From: Jingyaoa shaoxingensis
GTDB lineage: Bacteria > Bacillota > Clostridia > Lachnospirales > Lachnospiraceae
Length of the DNA stretch: 64,000 bases
Assembly: GCF_014385005.1 (NCBI RefSeq)
Contig: NZ_JACRSZ010000004.1
Span: 1-64,000 of the forward strand
Direction: 5' to 3'
Of this stretch, positions 9,382 through 16,787 are shown one piece after another. How positions within the stretch are numbered: position 1 is the first letter of the stretch; the number at the start of each line of letters is the position of its first letter. The position numbers and the translations under genes were made by a program. The notes beneath the pieces were generated by a model. The model saw nothing but the letters and a program-made list of their open reading frames with translations. It was not told the DNA's origin and made no database searches.

Positions 9382-10455
9382 TTAATCACCAAAACTGATA
9401 CCGATCAGTTTTGCTTCTTTGATAATCTGATCATCTGGTGATACGGACTTTAACTTTCCTGCCACATCTTCCAGTGGTACCTTCTTGACTTTGCCGTTCA
9501 CAATACCGATCATGTATCCATATTCGTTATGAAGGATCGCATCAGCACCTGCCGCTCCCAGTCTGGTAGAAAGCACACGGTCATACGGACATGGACTTCC
9601 TCCACGCTGTGTATGTCCCGGCACCGTCACGCGCACTTCTGTTCCGCTCTTTTCCTGAATGGCTACTGCCAGCTCATAGGAAACAGAAGGATGCTTCTTG
9701 TTCTCCATATATTTTTTCTGTTCTTTTTTGCTCATGGCCGCCACTTCCTTGGAAATGGCTCCTTCTGCTACGGCAAGCACGGTAAAGCCCTTGCCTTGCT
9801 GGGTACGCTTGTCGATTGCTTCAATCACCTTATCAATATCATACGGGATCTCAGGAATCAGAATGATATCTGCACCACCTGCAATACCGGCATACAGACA
9901 AAGCTGTCCAACCTTGTGCCCCATAATTTCAACAATGAACACACGGTTATGGGAAGATGCCGTGGTGTGAATACAGTCAATTGCCTCTGTAGCAATATTC
10001 ACCGCACTGTAAAATCCAAAGGTCATATCCGTTCCATATATATCGTTGTCAATGGTCTTCGGAAGATGAATGATATTCAATCCTTCCTCACGAAGCAGGT
10101 TTGCTGTTTTTTGTGTACCGTTGCCACCGAGAATCACCAGGCAGTCCAGGCGCAGCTTGTAGTAATTCTGCTTCATGGCCTCTACCTTGTCCAGTCCGTT
10201 CTCATCCGGTACACGCATCAGCTTAAATGGCTGTCTGGATGATCCGATAATCGTGCCGCCCTTGGTCAGGATACCTGAAAAATCCTTTGCTGTCAGCAGC
10301 CTGTAATCTCCATAGATCAGTCCCTTATATCCGTTTATAAATCCGTATACTTCCAAATCCTGTACATTGGACGATAATGCCTTTACCACGCCTCGCATGG
10401 TTGCATTCAGTGCCTGACAGTCACCGCCACTGGTAAGCATGCCCACTCTCAACAT
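9382..10455 (-). CDS. pfkA: 6-phosphofructokinase (phosphoryl donor uncertain)
   Basis: A 357-residue PFK-family enzyme that phosphorylates fructose 6-phosphate to the 1,6-bisphosphate in glycolysis. Visible motifs are MLTSGGDCQALNATMRG at the N-terminus, LGGNGTQKTANLL at the donor site, PKTIDNDIYGTDMTFGF with the catalytic Asp, and PGHTQRGGSPCPYDR at the effector/substrate site. In E. coli ATP-PFK the donor loop reads GGDGS and is followed by PGTIDND; classical PPi enzymes have GGDDT and PKTIDND. This protein combines Gly at the donor position with Lys in PKTIDND and has Asn in place of the loop Asp. That is the mixed pattern of the group III enzymes, so ATP dependence is likely but not certain. 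Confidence 0.92.
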   Translation of the reverse strand: MLRVGMLTSGGDCQALNATMRGVVKALSSNVQDLEVYGFINGYKGLIYGDYRLLTAKDFSGILTKGGTIIGSSRQPFKLMRVPDENGLDKVEAMKQNYYKLRLDCLVILGGNGTQKTANLLREEGLNIIHLPKTIDNDIYGTDMTFGFYSAVNIATEAIDCIHTTASSHNRVFIVEIMGHKVGQLCLYAGIAGGADIILIPEIPYDIDKVIEAIDKRTQQGKGFTVLAVAEGAISKEVAAMSKKEQKKYMENKKHPSVSYELAVAIQEKSGTEVRVTVPGHTQRGGSPCPYDRVLSTRLGAAGADAILHNEYGYMIGIVNGKVKKVPLEDVAGKLKSVSPDDQIIKEAKLIGISFGD

Positions 10456-10542
10456 ATTCCATACCTTCTTTCATCATTCTTACAGATTCCAGTCAAAATC
10501 TGCACGTACAAATTTACTATACTACATTTTTTTTTGTATCAC

Positions 10543-10576
10543 AAGAAAAAAGAATCCGCCGGGAATGACGGATTCT
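10543..10576 (-). terminator. Terminator downstream of malic enzyme
   Basis: An 8-bp perfect stem AGAATCCG / CGGATTCT followed on the minus strand by TTTTTTCTTG. It lies 160 nt past the malic enzyme stop, beyond the repeat element, and upstream of the phosphofructokinase gene. Confidence 0.8.
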
Positions 10577-10714
10577 GTTCACTCCGTTCACAGCAGTCCG
10601 CTTCGCGATGCACAGAAATCATGCATTGTATGATTTCTGTGCAGTATGTCTCGGGTTTTCTGTGACCTTCGCTCACAAAAAACACCTCGCGGGATACTGG
10701 CTATGAACAGTATC
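10573..10714. repeat. Long palindromic intergenic repeat (copy A)
   Basis: A ~140-bp element bounded by CTGTTCACTCCG and ATGAACAGTATC. It contains a perfect 13-bp inverted repeat (GCACAGAAATCAT / ATGATTTCTGTGC, 10610-10642) and a second hairpin (TTTTCTGTGA / TCACAAAAAA). The segment CGCTTCGCGATGCACAGAAA is shared with the element at 16248. It occupies most of the 278-nt gap 10456-10733, which otherwise holds only the terminator and the phosphofructokinase upstream region. Confidence 0.75.
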
Positions 10715-10733
10715 TTTTATATATATGGCATAA

Positions 10734-11909
10734 TTAGATGCGTGCTACACCTGTCTTCTTTGCAGCTTCTGCAACGGCTTTTGCAACGGCTGCTCCTACT
10801 CTCTTGTCGAATGCCTTCGGGATGATGTAATCCGGTGAGAGTTCTTCGTCTGTGATCAGACCTGCCAGTGCTTCGGATGCAGCGATCTTCATTTCATCAT
10901 TGATATCTTTTGCTCTGACATCAAATGCTCCGCGGAATACTCCAGGGAATGCAAGTACGTTGTTGATCTGGTTCGGGAAGTCACTTCTTCCGGTTGCGAT
11001 TACTTTTGCTCCGCCTGCCTTGGCATCATCCGGGAAGATCTCAGGTGTCGGGTTTGCACATGCAAAGATAATGGCATCCTTTGCCATGGTCTTAACCATA
11101 TCTATGGTAACAGCACCCGGTGCAGACACACCGATGAATACGTCTGCGCCCACCAGCATATCAGCCAGGGAACCGGACTTTTTCTCCAGGTTGGTGATCT
11201 TACTCATCTCATCTTTTACCGGATTCATGCCTTCCTTACGTCCTTCGTAAATGGCACCCTTACGGTCGCAGAGTGTGATATTCTTTACTCCTGCTTTTAA
11301 TAACAGACGTGCGATAGAGATGGCTGCTGCTCCGGCTCCGTTCATAACCACACGTACTTCTTCTTTTTTCTTTCCGACTACCTTCAGTGCATTGGTCAGA
11401 CCTGCCAGTGTGATGATAGCAGTTCCATGCTGGTCATCATGGAAAATCGGAATATCACACTTTTCTTTTAATTTCTTTTCGATCTCAAAACATCTCGGTG
11501 CAGAGATATCTTCCAGATTGACTCCGCCAAAAGATCCTGAAATCATATAGATGGTATTGACAATCTCATCCACATCATGGCTCTTGATGCACAGCGGGAA
11601 AGCGTCTACATCACCAAATGCTTTAAACAGTACACATTTTCCTTCCATAACCGGCATACCTGCTTCCGGTCCAATATCTCCCAGTCCCAGTACAGCGGAA
11701 CCGTCTGTAACAACCAGACACATATTCCATCTTCTGGTCAGTTCGTAAGACTTATTCACATCCTTCTGAATTTCCAGACAAGGCTGTGCAACACCTGGTG
11801 TATATGCAAGGGAAAGGTCGTCCTTATTTTCAACCGGCACTCTGGTTACTACTTCGATCTTACCTTTCCATTCTCCATGTAACTTTAATGATTCTTTTGC
11901 GTAATCCAT
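10734..11909 (-). CDS. NAD(P)-dependent malic enzyme (decarboxylating)
   Basis: A 391-residue short bacterial malic enzyme that converts malate to pyruvate and CO2 with NAD(P) reduction. Conserved pieces are SLAYTPGVAQPCLEI with the catalytic region, LGDIGPEAGMPVMEGKCVLF, the metal-site segment PIFHDDQHGTAI and the nucleotide-binding VVMNGAGAAAISIARLLL. FACANPTPEIFPDDAK and the late NQINNVLAFPGVFRGA follow. The ATG at 11909 is preferred: it has AGGGAGGAGAACAGG upstream, whereas an ATG 11 codons earlier has no site. It follows an Ldh-family dehydrogenase by 77 nt and is probably in the same GntR-controlled operon. Confidence 0.95.
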   Translation of the reverse strand: MDYAKESLKLHGEWKGKIEVVTRVPVENKDDLSLAYTPGVAQPCLEIQKDVNKSYELTRRWNMCLVVTDGSAVLGLGDIGPEAGMPVMEGKCVLFKAFGDVDAFPLCIKSHDVDEIVNTIYMISGSFGGVNLEDISAPRCFEIEKKLKEKCDIPIFHDDQHGTAIITLAGLTNALKVVGKKKEEVRVVMNGAGAAAISIARLLLKAGVKNITLCDRKGAIYEGRKEGMNPVKDEMSKITNLEKKSGSLADMLVGADVFIGVSAPGAVTIDMVKTMAKDAIIFACANPTPEIFPDDAKAGGAKVIATGRSDFPNQINNVLAFPGVFRGAFDVRAKDINDEMKIAASEALAGLITDEELSPDYIIPKAFDKRVGAAVAKAVAEAAKKTGVARI

Positions 11910-11986
11910 CCTGTTCTCCTCCCTGAGATCCTCAAATTTCATTTGATATGAATTCTATCACTGTATGATGATAACTGTCAAAGTTT

Positions 11987-13117
11987 TTAATAATTTCCGG
12001 TAAAGAACTTGCTGTCTGACGGCAGTTTGTAACCTGGGAAATACTTCTGGAAATCCAGCTTCAGATAGCTGCACAGATTGCCAAGCTCTACCATAGTATT
12101 ATCATTTACCGGAATGCCATGTTCCATACGCTCTTTTTCCGCCAGCACTTCTTTTTCCCCATGGGTGTAAATACGTTCCTGACCTTCTGCTTTCGGGCTT
12201 TCCCGAAGTGCTTCCAGATAATCTGAAAAATGCTTACGGATTTCATCCGGATTGCCAAAGACAGCCGGGTTGATCGCGATAAATCCGTGGCAGATTCCTG
12301 TCTTATCCGGGAAGGTACAACAGTGGTCTGATGTTACACCCATGGATAAAATGGAGCTGAATAATTCACAAAGCATACCATAGCCATATCCTTTGTGGCT
12401 TCCGGTTACTTCTTTATTTCCTCCGAGCGGCATGATTCCTCCGCCCTTTTTGGCAACAATATTAGATAAAACATCCGGGGCATCTGTGCTGGCGTGTCCA
12501 TCTTTATCCAGTGCCCATCCTTCCGGGAGCGGCTTATCCATCTTGTTGTACATCTCCAGTTTTCCTCTTGTAACTACTGTAGTAGAGCAGTCAAAGAAAA
12601 ATGGATATGGATCTGCCGGCATTGCCACTGCAATCGGATTGGAGCCGAGCATGGCTTTGCGTCCGAAAGTCGGCACCATGATGGCTTCTGAATTTGTGCA
12701 TGCCATACCAAGAAGTCCTTCTTCACTCGCCATCTTTGCATAATACCCTGCAATTCCAAAATGATTGGATTCTCTTACACTTACCATACCCACACCAGTC
12801 TGTTTTGCCTTCTCGATTGCCTTTTTCATAGCAAAAATGCTGATGAGCTGTCCCATTCCGTTATGTCCGTCTATCACTGCTGAAACAGGTGTCTCGAATA
12901 CGACTTCCGGCACTGCATGAGGATGAATCGTTCCTTTTTCAATTCCTTTATGGTAACGAACCATTCTCTGCATTCCGTGACTCTCAATGCCATACAGATC
13001 TGCTGTCAGAAGCACGTCTTTGATCTCACTGCTCTCTGTCTCTGAAAATCCGAATGCCTGAAATACATCTTTGCAAAACTGATTTAAAATATCATATGAC
13101 CATGTAACATATCCCAT
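11987..13117 (-). CDS. Ldh family (malate/L-lactate/sulfolactate-type) oxidoreductase
   Basis: A 376-residue NAD(P)-dependent dehydrogenase of the Ldh2/MdlD fold, distinct from classical LDH/MDH. Family motifs are GIESHGMQRMVRY, AVIDGHNGMGQLIS, VSVRESNHFGIAGYYA with the conserved His, and GSNPIAVAMP. Also present are a C-terminal GGNKEVTGSHKGYGYGMLCEL and ILSMGVTSDHC. Members oxidise malate, L-lactate, ureidoglycolate, sulfolactate or related 2-hydroxyacids, and sequence alone does not choose. Co-location with malic enzyme makes a malate-type substrate plausible (inference). Its promoter carries two GntR-type operators (13159-13204). Confidence 0.9.
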   Translation of the reverse strand: MGYVTWSYDILNQFCKDVFQAFGFSETESSEIKDVLLTADLYGIESHGMQRMVRYHKGIEKGTIHPHAVPEVVFETPVSAVIDGHNGMGQLISIFAMKKAIEKAKQTGVGMVSVRESNHFGIAGYYAKMASEEGLLGMACTNSEAIMVPTFGRKAMLGSNPIAVAMPADPYPFFFDCSTTVVTRGKLEMYNKMDKPLPEGWALDKDGHASTDAPDVLSNIVAKKGGGIMPLGGNKEVTGSHKGYGYGMLCELFSSILSMGVTSDHCCTFPDKTGICHGFIAINPAVFGNPDEIRKHFSDYLEALRESPKAEGQERIYTHGEKEVLAEKERMEHGIPVNDNTMVELGNLCSYLKLDFQKYFPGYKLPSDSKFFTGNY

Positions 13118-13158
13118 TGTAAAAGTCCCCCTTCATCCTGGTCTTCCAATTTGTTTTG

Positions 13159-13171
13159 TTGGTATTACCAA
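13159..13171. promoter_or_regulatory. GntR/FadR-type operator, downstream site
   Basis: Perfect dyad TTGGTATTACCAA, matching the TGGTNNNACCA consensus of FadR-subfamily GntR regulators. It lies just downstream of the -10 element of the Ldh-malic enzyme promoter, 33 bp (about three helical turns) from the second copy. Confidence 0.85.
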
Positions 13172-13182
13172 TTTCAAAATTG

Positions 13183-13211
13183 ATTATACCATTGGTCTTA
13201 CCAAATTTCAA
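13183..13211 (-). promoter_or_regulatory. Promoter of the Ldh-malic enzyme operon with an operator in its spacer
   Basis: On the minus strand: -35 TTGAAA (13206-13211), 17-bp spacer and consensus -10 TATAAT (13183-13188). The second dyad TTGGTCTTACCAA occupies 13192-13204, entirely inside the spacer. A bound GntR dimer would therefore occlude RNA polymerase. Confidence 0.85.
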
Positions 13212-13241
13212 GAGAACATACATACGTTAATTTTTTATCTT

Positions 13242-13952
13242 TTATCCCTGTTCTTTCTGCATCTCTTCCATGTATTTTTCAATGGTTTCCATATGTTCTG
13301 ACATGCACATTTCTGCTTCTGTCACATTGCCGGCCACAATTGCTTCCACCAGGCGCTGATGCTGGTCATCCACTTCTCTGGCAGACTGCTTTTTCTTCAT
13401 AATATAGCTGCGTGTCCCGGAAATTATACTTTCGGTCAGCTGATCAGCGGCTGTCAGCACACTGTACAGCATTGGATTGTCTGCAATCTGGGCAATTTTC
13501 TGATGAAGCTGCTTGTCCAGTTCCCCGCGGTCACTCTCCTGTTCTGCCGCATCAAGCCTTGCCAGAATCATCCTCAGTTCTGCCACATCCAGCGGTGTAC
13601 ATTTCTTTGCAGCCAGAATCGCGGTCTCTCGTTCCAGTGCCGCACGGAGCTGCTGATTCTGCTTCAGATAACCATTATTTAAACGAAACATCAGGGACAA
13701 TGGTCCAATCAGCCAGGTATCCAGCCTGTCCGTAATATAATTACCGCCTCCCGGAACTGACTTCACAATTCCCAGAAGCTCCAGTGCACGGAGTACTTCT
13801 CTTACCGCTGGTCTGGATACTCCCATACTCTCTGCCATGGACCGTTCTGCGGGGAGTGCGCCCCCTGCTTTCAACTCTCCTGTCTGAATATTCTCTATGA
13901 TCTGTCCGAGGATGGCATCAAATGCCCTTTCCTCTCCTATCTTCGTAAACAT
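13242..13952 (-). CDS. FadR-subfamily GntR transcriptional regulator
   Basis: A 236-residue regulator. It has an N-terminal winged helix (IIENIQTGELKAGGALPAERSMAESMGVSRPAVREVLRALELLGIV, residues ~13-60, described by position) and a C-terminal all-helical FCD ligand domain (residues ~85-225). The FCD domain contains metal-binding-type residues such as D..LHQKIA and the late H-rich DDQHQRLVEAI. The gene sits directly upstream of the Ldh-family dehydrogenase, whose promoter contains two perfect FadR-type dyads. It is therefore very probably the repressor of the Ldh-malic enzyme operon, relieved by a small carboxylate. The ATG follows GTGGAGGAAAAGAG. Confidence 0.93.
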   Translation of the reverse strand: MFTKIGEERAFDAILGQIIENIQTGELKAGGALPAERSMAESMGVSRPAVREVLRALELLGIVKSVPGGGNYITDRLDTWLIGPLSLMFRLNNGYLKQNQQLRAALERETAILAAKKCTPLDVAELRMILARLDAAEQESDRGELDKQLHQKIAQIADNPMLYSVLTAADQLTESIISGTRSYIMKKKQSAREVDDQHQRLVEAIVAGNVTEAEMCMSEHMETIEKYMEEMQKEQG

Positions 13953-14044
13953 CTCTTTTCCTCCACATCCTGCCGTATTTTCGGCTTACTTTTCATAGTA
14001 TCATTTCCACATGACTTCATCAATGGGCTTTTTGATTGTTTTTC

Positions 14045-14073
14045 TTTACAGACATTCGTAAATCTGGTATACT
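14045..14073 (+). promoter_or_regulatory. Promoter of tRNA-Ser
   Basis: -35 TTTACA (14045-14050), 17-bp spacer, -10 TATACT (14068-14073), about 50 nt before the tRNA 5' end. Confidence 0.75.
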
Positions 14074-14124
14074 GAAATACGCAAATTGCTGTTCACCAAG
14101 TGATCAGTCATATGCGCAATCTGT

Positions 14125-14210
14125 GGAGAGTTGTCCGAGTGGTTTAAGGTGCGGCTCTCGAAAAGCCGTGTGGCTAATACCCACCGAGGGTTCGAATCCC
14201 TTGCTCTCCG
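14125..14210 (+). tRNA. tRNA-Ser (anticodon CGA)
   Basis: An 86-nt class II tRNA. The acceptor stem GGAGAGT pairs with the 3' GCTCTCC end, followed by discriminator G. The D-arm is CCGAGTGGTTTAAGG. The anticodon stem GGCT/AGCC encloses loop CTCGAAA, giving anticodon CGA. A long variable arm (GTGGCTAATACCCAC) and the T-arm GAGGGTTCGAATCCCTT complete it. The CCA end is not encoded. It is probably co-transcribed with the HAD gene 66 nt downstream. Confidence 0.96.
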
Positions 14211-14276
14211 TTTTGCTGTCGGTTGGAATGTACTTGTTTCAACCGGCTTTTTCATATACTTTAACTGGAGGTACTT

Positions 14277-14912
14277 ATGATTTCAAATACAGACAGTATT
14301 ATCTTTGATGTGGATGGAACTCTGTGGGATTCCACTGAGATCGTTGCCATCGGCTATAACCGGGCACTTGAAGCTTACACTGATCTTCCCATCCGTGTAG
14401 ACGGGGCCCGCCTGATGACTTTATTCGGAAAACCTATGGATCAGATCTTTGCAGAACTTCTGCCTGAGTTATCCGGGGAACAGCAGCATTTTATTTCCGA
14501 AAAATGTGTCATTCTGGAAGAAGAAGAACTGGAAAAAGCAGACCCGGCATCTTTACTGTATCCGGGCATTGAAGAAATGTTTCAGAAGCTGTCCAAAAAG
14601 CTTCCGCTTTTTATTGTCAGCAACTGTCAGTGTGGTTATATTGAACAGTTTCTGCGTAAAAATCACTTTGAATCTTATATCACCGATCATCTCTGTTTTG
14701 GTCAGACCGGTACTTCCAAGGGACAGACTATCCTGCGTCTGATGAAAGAAAATCATCTGAAAAATCCGGTTTATGTGGGTGATACACAGGGTGATGCCAA
14801 TGCCTGCCGGGAAGCCGGAATTCCTTTTATTCTGGCTGAATATGGCTTCGGTGACGTCCCGGATCCGGATGCACGTATTCAGAAGCCTCTGGATCTGATA
14901 TCTATGTTTTAA
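14277..14912 (+). CDS. HAD family hydrolase (phosphoglycolate phosphatase-like)
   Basis: A 211-residue haloacid-dehalogenase-superfamily phosphatase. Motif I is IIFDVDGTLWDST with the nucleophile/acid-base pair DVD. A helical cap (about residues 20-90) is followed by motif II (FIVSNCQCGYIEQFL), the motif III lysine (TGTSKGQTI) and motif IV (VYVGDTQGDANACREAG). The best-known relatives hydrolyse phosphoglycolate or small sugar phosphates; the substrate is not deducible here. The ATG has GGAGGTACTT upstream. It follows tRNA-Ser and ends at a bidirectional terminator. Confidence 0.9.
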   Translation: MISNTDSIIFDVDGTLWDSTEIVAIGYNRALEAYTDLPIRVDGARLMTLFGKPMDQIFAELLPELSGEQQHFISEKCVILEEEELEKADPASLLYPGIEEMFQKLSKKLPLFIVSNCQCGYIEQFLRKNHFESYITDHLCFGQTGTSKGQTILRLMKENHLKNPVYVGDTQGDANACREAGIPFILAEYGFGDVPDPDARIQKPLDLISMF

Positions 14913-14914
14913 TG

Positions 14915-14952
14915 TGAAAATCTCGCAGGTGCGATCCCTGCGAGATTTTTTA
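14915..14952. terminator. Bidirectional terminator between convergent genes
   Basis: Stem AAAATCTCGCAGG / CCTGCGAGATTTTTT with a 7-nt loop between the HAD gene (+) and the metal exporter gene (-). It has T-runs on both strands. Confidence 0.9.
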
Positions 14953-15810
14953 TTAAAACAATATTCCACTCATTTCAATGACAATTCCCCAGAACACACC
15001 AAGTGCATACAGCATTCCGACAATACACAGATTCTTTTTCCAATGACGGTTCAGACGGAAGAGAATCAGAAGCCCAACACCTGCATTGACCAACAACCCA
15101 CTCATTAAGGCACCTGCGCTGATGATATTCTGCAGATAAAGCTGTGTGATCACTACGGAAGATGCACAGTTCGGAATCAGCCCCACCAGTGCCGCTACCG
15201 CCTCGCCAACTATCGGAGTGCTCTGGAATACTGCCGCAATGCTTTCTTCTCCCACGAATCCGATCAGCAGATTCAAAGCTGCCGAGATCAGGAAAATAAA
15301 GAAAAAGATCTTTATTGTATGCTTCATTGCAGACTGCAGGACACCATCTTCACAGCTACAGTGTTCTTCCTCGCACACTGTGTGTATATCCAGATCTTTT
15401 TCTCTGTGATGGATCAGATGCAGATAGGCAAATTCCACTGCAAATCCTGAGATCACAGCTATCACCACTTTGACGGCCAGTATTTTGAATATTGTCTCCA
15501 TCGGTACTTTCTCTGACAGAAAAATGGGCAGCATTTCGTCAGATGTGGACAGATATACCGAAAAAAGTGTTCCAATAGTAATGACTCTTCCTGCATAGAG
15601 ACTGGACGCAGCTGCTGAGAAGCCACACTGGGGCAGTATTCCCAAAACACCTCCCCAGAGAGGTCCCAGATTGCCTGCCTTACGGATTCTCTGCTGTGCC
15701 TTTCCTCCGGTATGATGCTCCAGTTCTTCCATGATAAAATAGGTCAGAAGCAAAAACGGAACCAGTTTCATGCTGTCCTGCAGGGCATCCAGTAAACTGT
15801 CTATGATCAT
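14953..15810 (-). CDS. Putative manganese/heavy-metal exporter (ArsP_2-like, PF11449 type)
   Basis: A 285-residue polytopic membrane protein with about eight to ten hydrophobic segments. The pattern LGILPQCGFSAAASSLYAGR near residue 58 and its pseudo-repeat LIPNCASSVVITQLYLQ near residue 215 is the family hallmark: two inverted halves with PQCGF and PNCAS motifs. A central Cys/His-rich loop (HTVCEEEHCSCEDG) could bind metal. Related proteins are annotated as arsenic- or manganese-type exporters, some under Mn riboswitch control. No such riboswitch is visible here; the SRP RNA lies immediately upstream on the same strand. Specificity is inferred. Confidence 0.82.
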   Translation of the reverse strand: MIIDSLLDALQDSMKLVPFLLLTYFIMEELEHHTGGKAQQRIRKAGNLGPLWGGVLGILPQCGFSAAASSLYAGRVITIGTLFSVYLSTSDEMLPIFLSEKVPMETIFKILAVKVVIAVISGFAVEFAYLHLIHHREKDLDIHTVCEEEHCSCEDGVLQSAMKHTIKIFFFIFLISAALNLLIGFVGEESIAAVFQSTPIVGEAVAALVGLIPNCASSVVITQLYLQNIISAGALMSGLLVNAGVGLLILFRLNRHWKKNLCIVGMLYALGVFWGIVIEMSGILF

Positions 15811-15863
15811 TTTTTACCATTCCTTTCTACGATTGTTCATATGTTCATAATTCCCATTGCTAA

Positions 15864-15920
15864 GAAAAACAGAGCTTATGTATGACCCTTCTCTTACGAA
15901 TCATACATAAACTCTGTTCT
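15864..15920 (-). terminator. SRP RNA terminator
   Basis: Read on the minus strand, an 18-bp stem with one mismatch (AACAGAGTTTATGTATGA / TCATACATAAGCTCTGTT) is followed by TTTTCTTAG, directly after the SRP RNA 3' end. On the plus strand it is also terminator-like. Confidence 0.85.
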
Positions 15921-15926
15921 TTTTTA

Positions 15927-16188
15927 CCACGCACCGCACTTCGAATTCCGGCCATGGACGTTACCTCTACAGTTAACTCGATCCAGGCACCCTCGCATCA
16001 CACAAGAGCTTCTGCTTAGTGCTGCTCCATTCCTGACCTGACACGGTTCACAGATTCCTGTTGTGCAAGACCCAGACGTCAACGCCACTTATAAAGGGCA
16101 GCTCCACAGCCAAGAACCCTCGGATTGGTATCACCCCTGCTGTAGCGGATTGCAGGTGCAGGGCACCGCTATCTCCCCGGCTGCGTGG
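15927..16188 (-). ncRNA. ffs: Signal recognition particle RNA, large (Firmicutes) type
   Basis: About 262 nt. The ends pair (5' CCACGCAGCC... with ...GGTGCGTGG 3'), and the universally conserved domain IV hairpin is present as GTGTCAGGTCAGGAATGGAGCAGCAC (described by position, near 16035), the binding site of Ffh. The length and the Alu-like 5' domain (GGTGCCCTGCACC) are those of Bacillus/Clostridium 6S-type SRP RNA. It targets nascent membrane proteins with Ffh and FtsY. It lies after tadA, as is usual, but dnaX is not its next neighbour here. Confidence 0.95.
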
Positions 16189-16197
16189 ATAGTTCAT

Positions 16198-16226
16198 ACT
16201 ATACCTTGTTTCCTTGATTTTGTCAA
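16198..16226 (-). promoter_or_regulatory. SRP RNA promoter
   Basis: Consensus sigma-A promoter on the minus strand: -35 TTGACA (16221-16226), 17-bp spacer, -10 TATAGT (16198-16203). It starts transcription close to the SRP RNA 5' end. Confidence 0.88.
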
Positions 16227-16247
16227 TGAGAGATTATCACCTGATTT

Positions 16248-16316
16248 GTTACTGTTCACTCCGTGACCAGCAACACGCTTCGCGATGCACAGAAATCATG
16301 CATTTTCCTGAACAGT
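16248..16316. repeat. Long palindromic intergenic repeat (copy B), overlapping the tadA 3' end
   Basis: Begins GTTACTGTTCACTCCGTGAC as at 51445 and continues with CGCTTCGCGATGCACAGAAA as in the element at 10573. It closes with CTGAACAG. Its last ~20 bp encode the C-terminal residues and stop of TadA. Confidence 0.75.
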
Positions 16317-16787
16317 TTCACGCATTGCTTTCTTCTTTTCCCGGAGTTCCCGGAAAAACTGACTCATCATCTGGCTGCACTCTTCCTCCAGAACGCCTCT
16401 GGTAACCTGAACTTTGTGATTGAAACCGTCCATCTCCAGGATATTCAACACGGATCCGGCACAGCCTGCTTTGGGATTCATACACCCAATCACCGCCTCC
16501 GTCAGCCTGGCCTGCATCATGGCTCCTGCACACATCTGACATGGCTCCAGCGTCACATACATGGTGCACTCTTCCAGTCGCCAGTCTCCCAGCTTTTTGG
16601 ACGCCTTTTTTATGGCAGTCATTTCCGCATGAGCCAGGGTGTTCTTATCTGTATTTCTCCGGTTGTATCCTCTGGCAATGATCTTTCCGTCGTGTACAAT
16701 CACACATCCAATAGGCACTTCTTCCAGCAGATATGCCTTTTTCGCCTGCCGTATGGCTTCTCTCATGAACTTTTCCTGATCGGTCAT
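16296..16787 (-). CDS. tadA: tRNA-specific adenosine deaminase
   Basis: A 163-residue zinc-dependent deaminase that converts A34 to inosine in tRNA-Arg(ACG). The catalytic HAEMTAI supplies a zinc His and the proton-shuttle Glu. The zinc cysteines are in LEPCQMCAGAM, and the substrate loop includes RGYNRRNTDKN. The start overlaps the pepT stop (ATGA). The C-terminal tail (TVQENA) is encoded inside a palindromic repeat element, so that end is probably a recent replacement. SRP RNA follows downstream. Confidence 0.96.
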   Translation of the reverse strand: MTDQEKFMREAIRQAKKAYLLEEVPIGCVIVHDGKIIARGYNRRNTDKNTLAHAEMTAIKKASKKLGDWRLEECTMYVTLEPCQMCAGAMMQARLTEAVIGCMNPKAGCAGSVLNILEMDGFNHKVQVTRGVLEEECSQMMSQFFRELREKKKAMRETVQENA

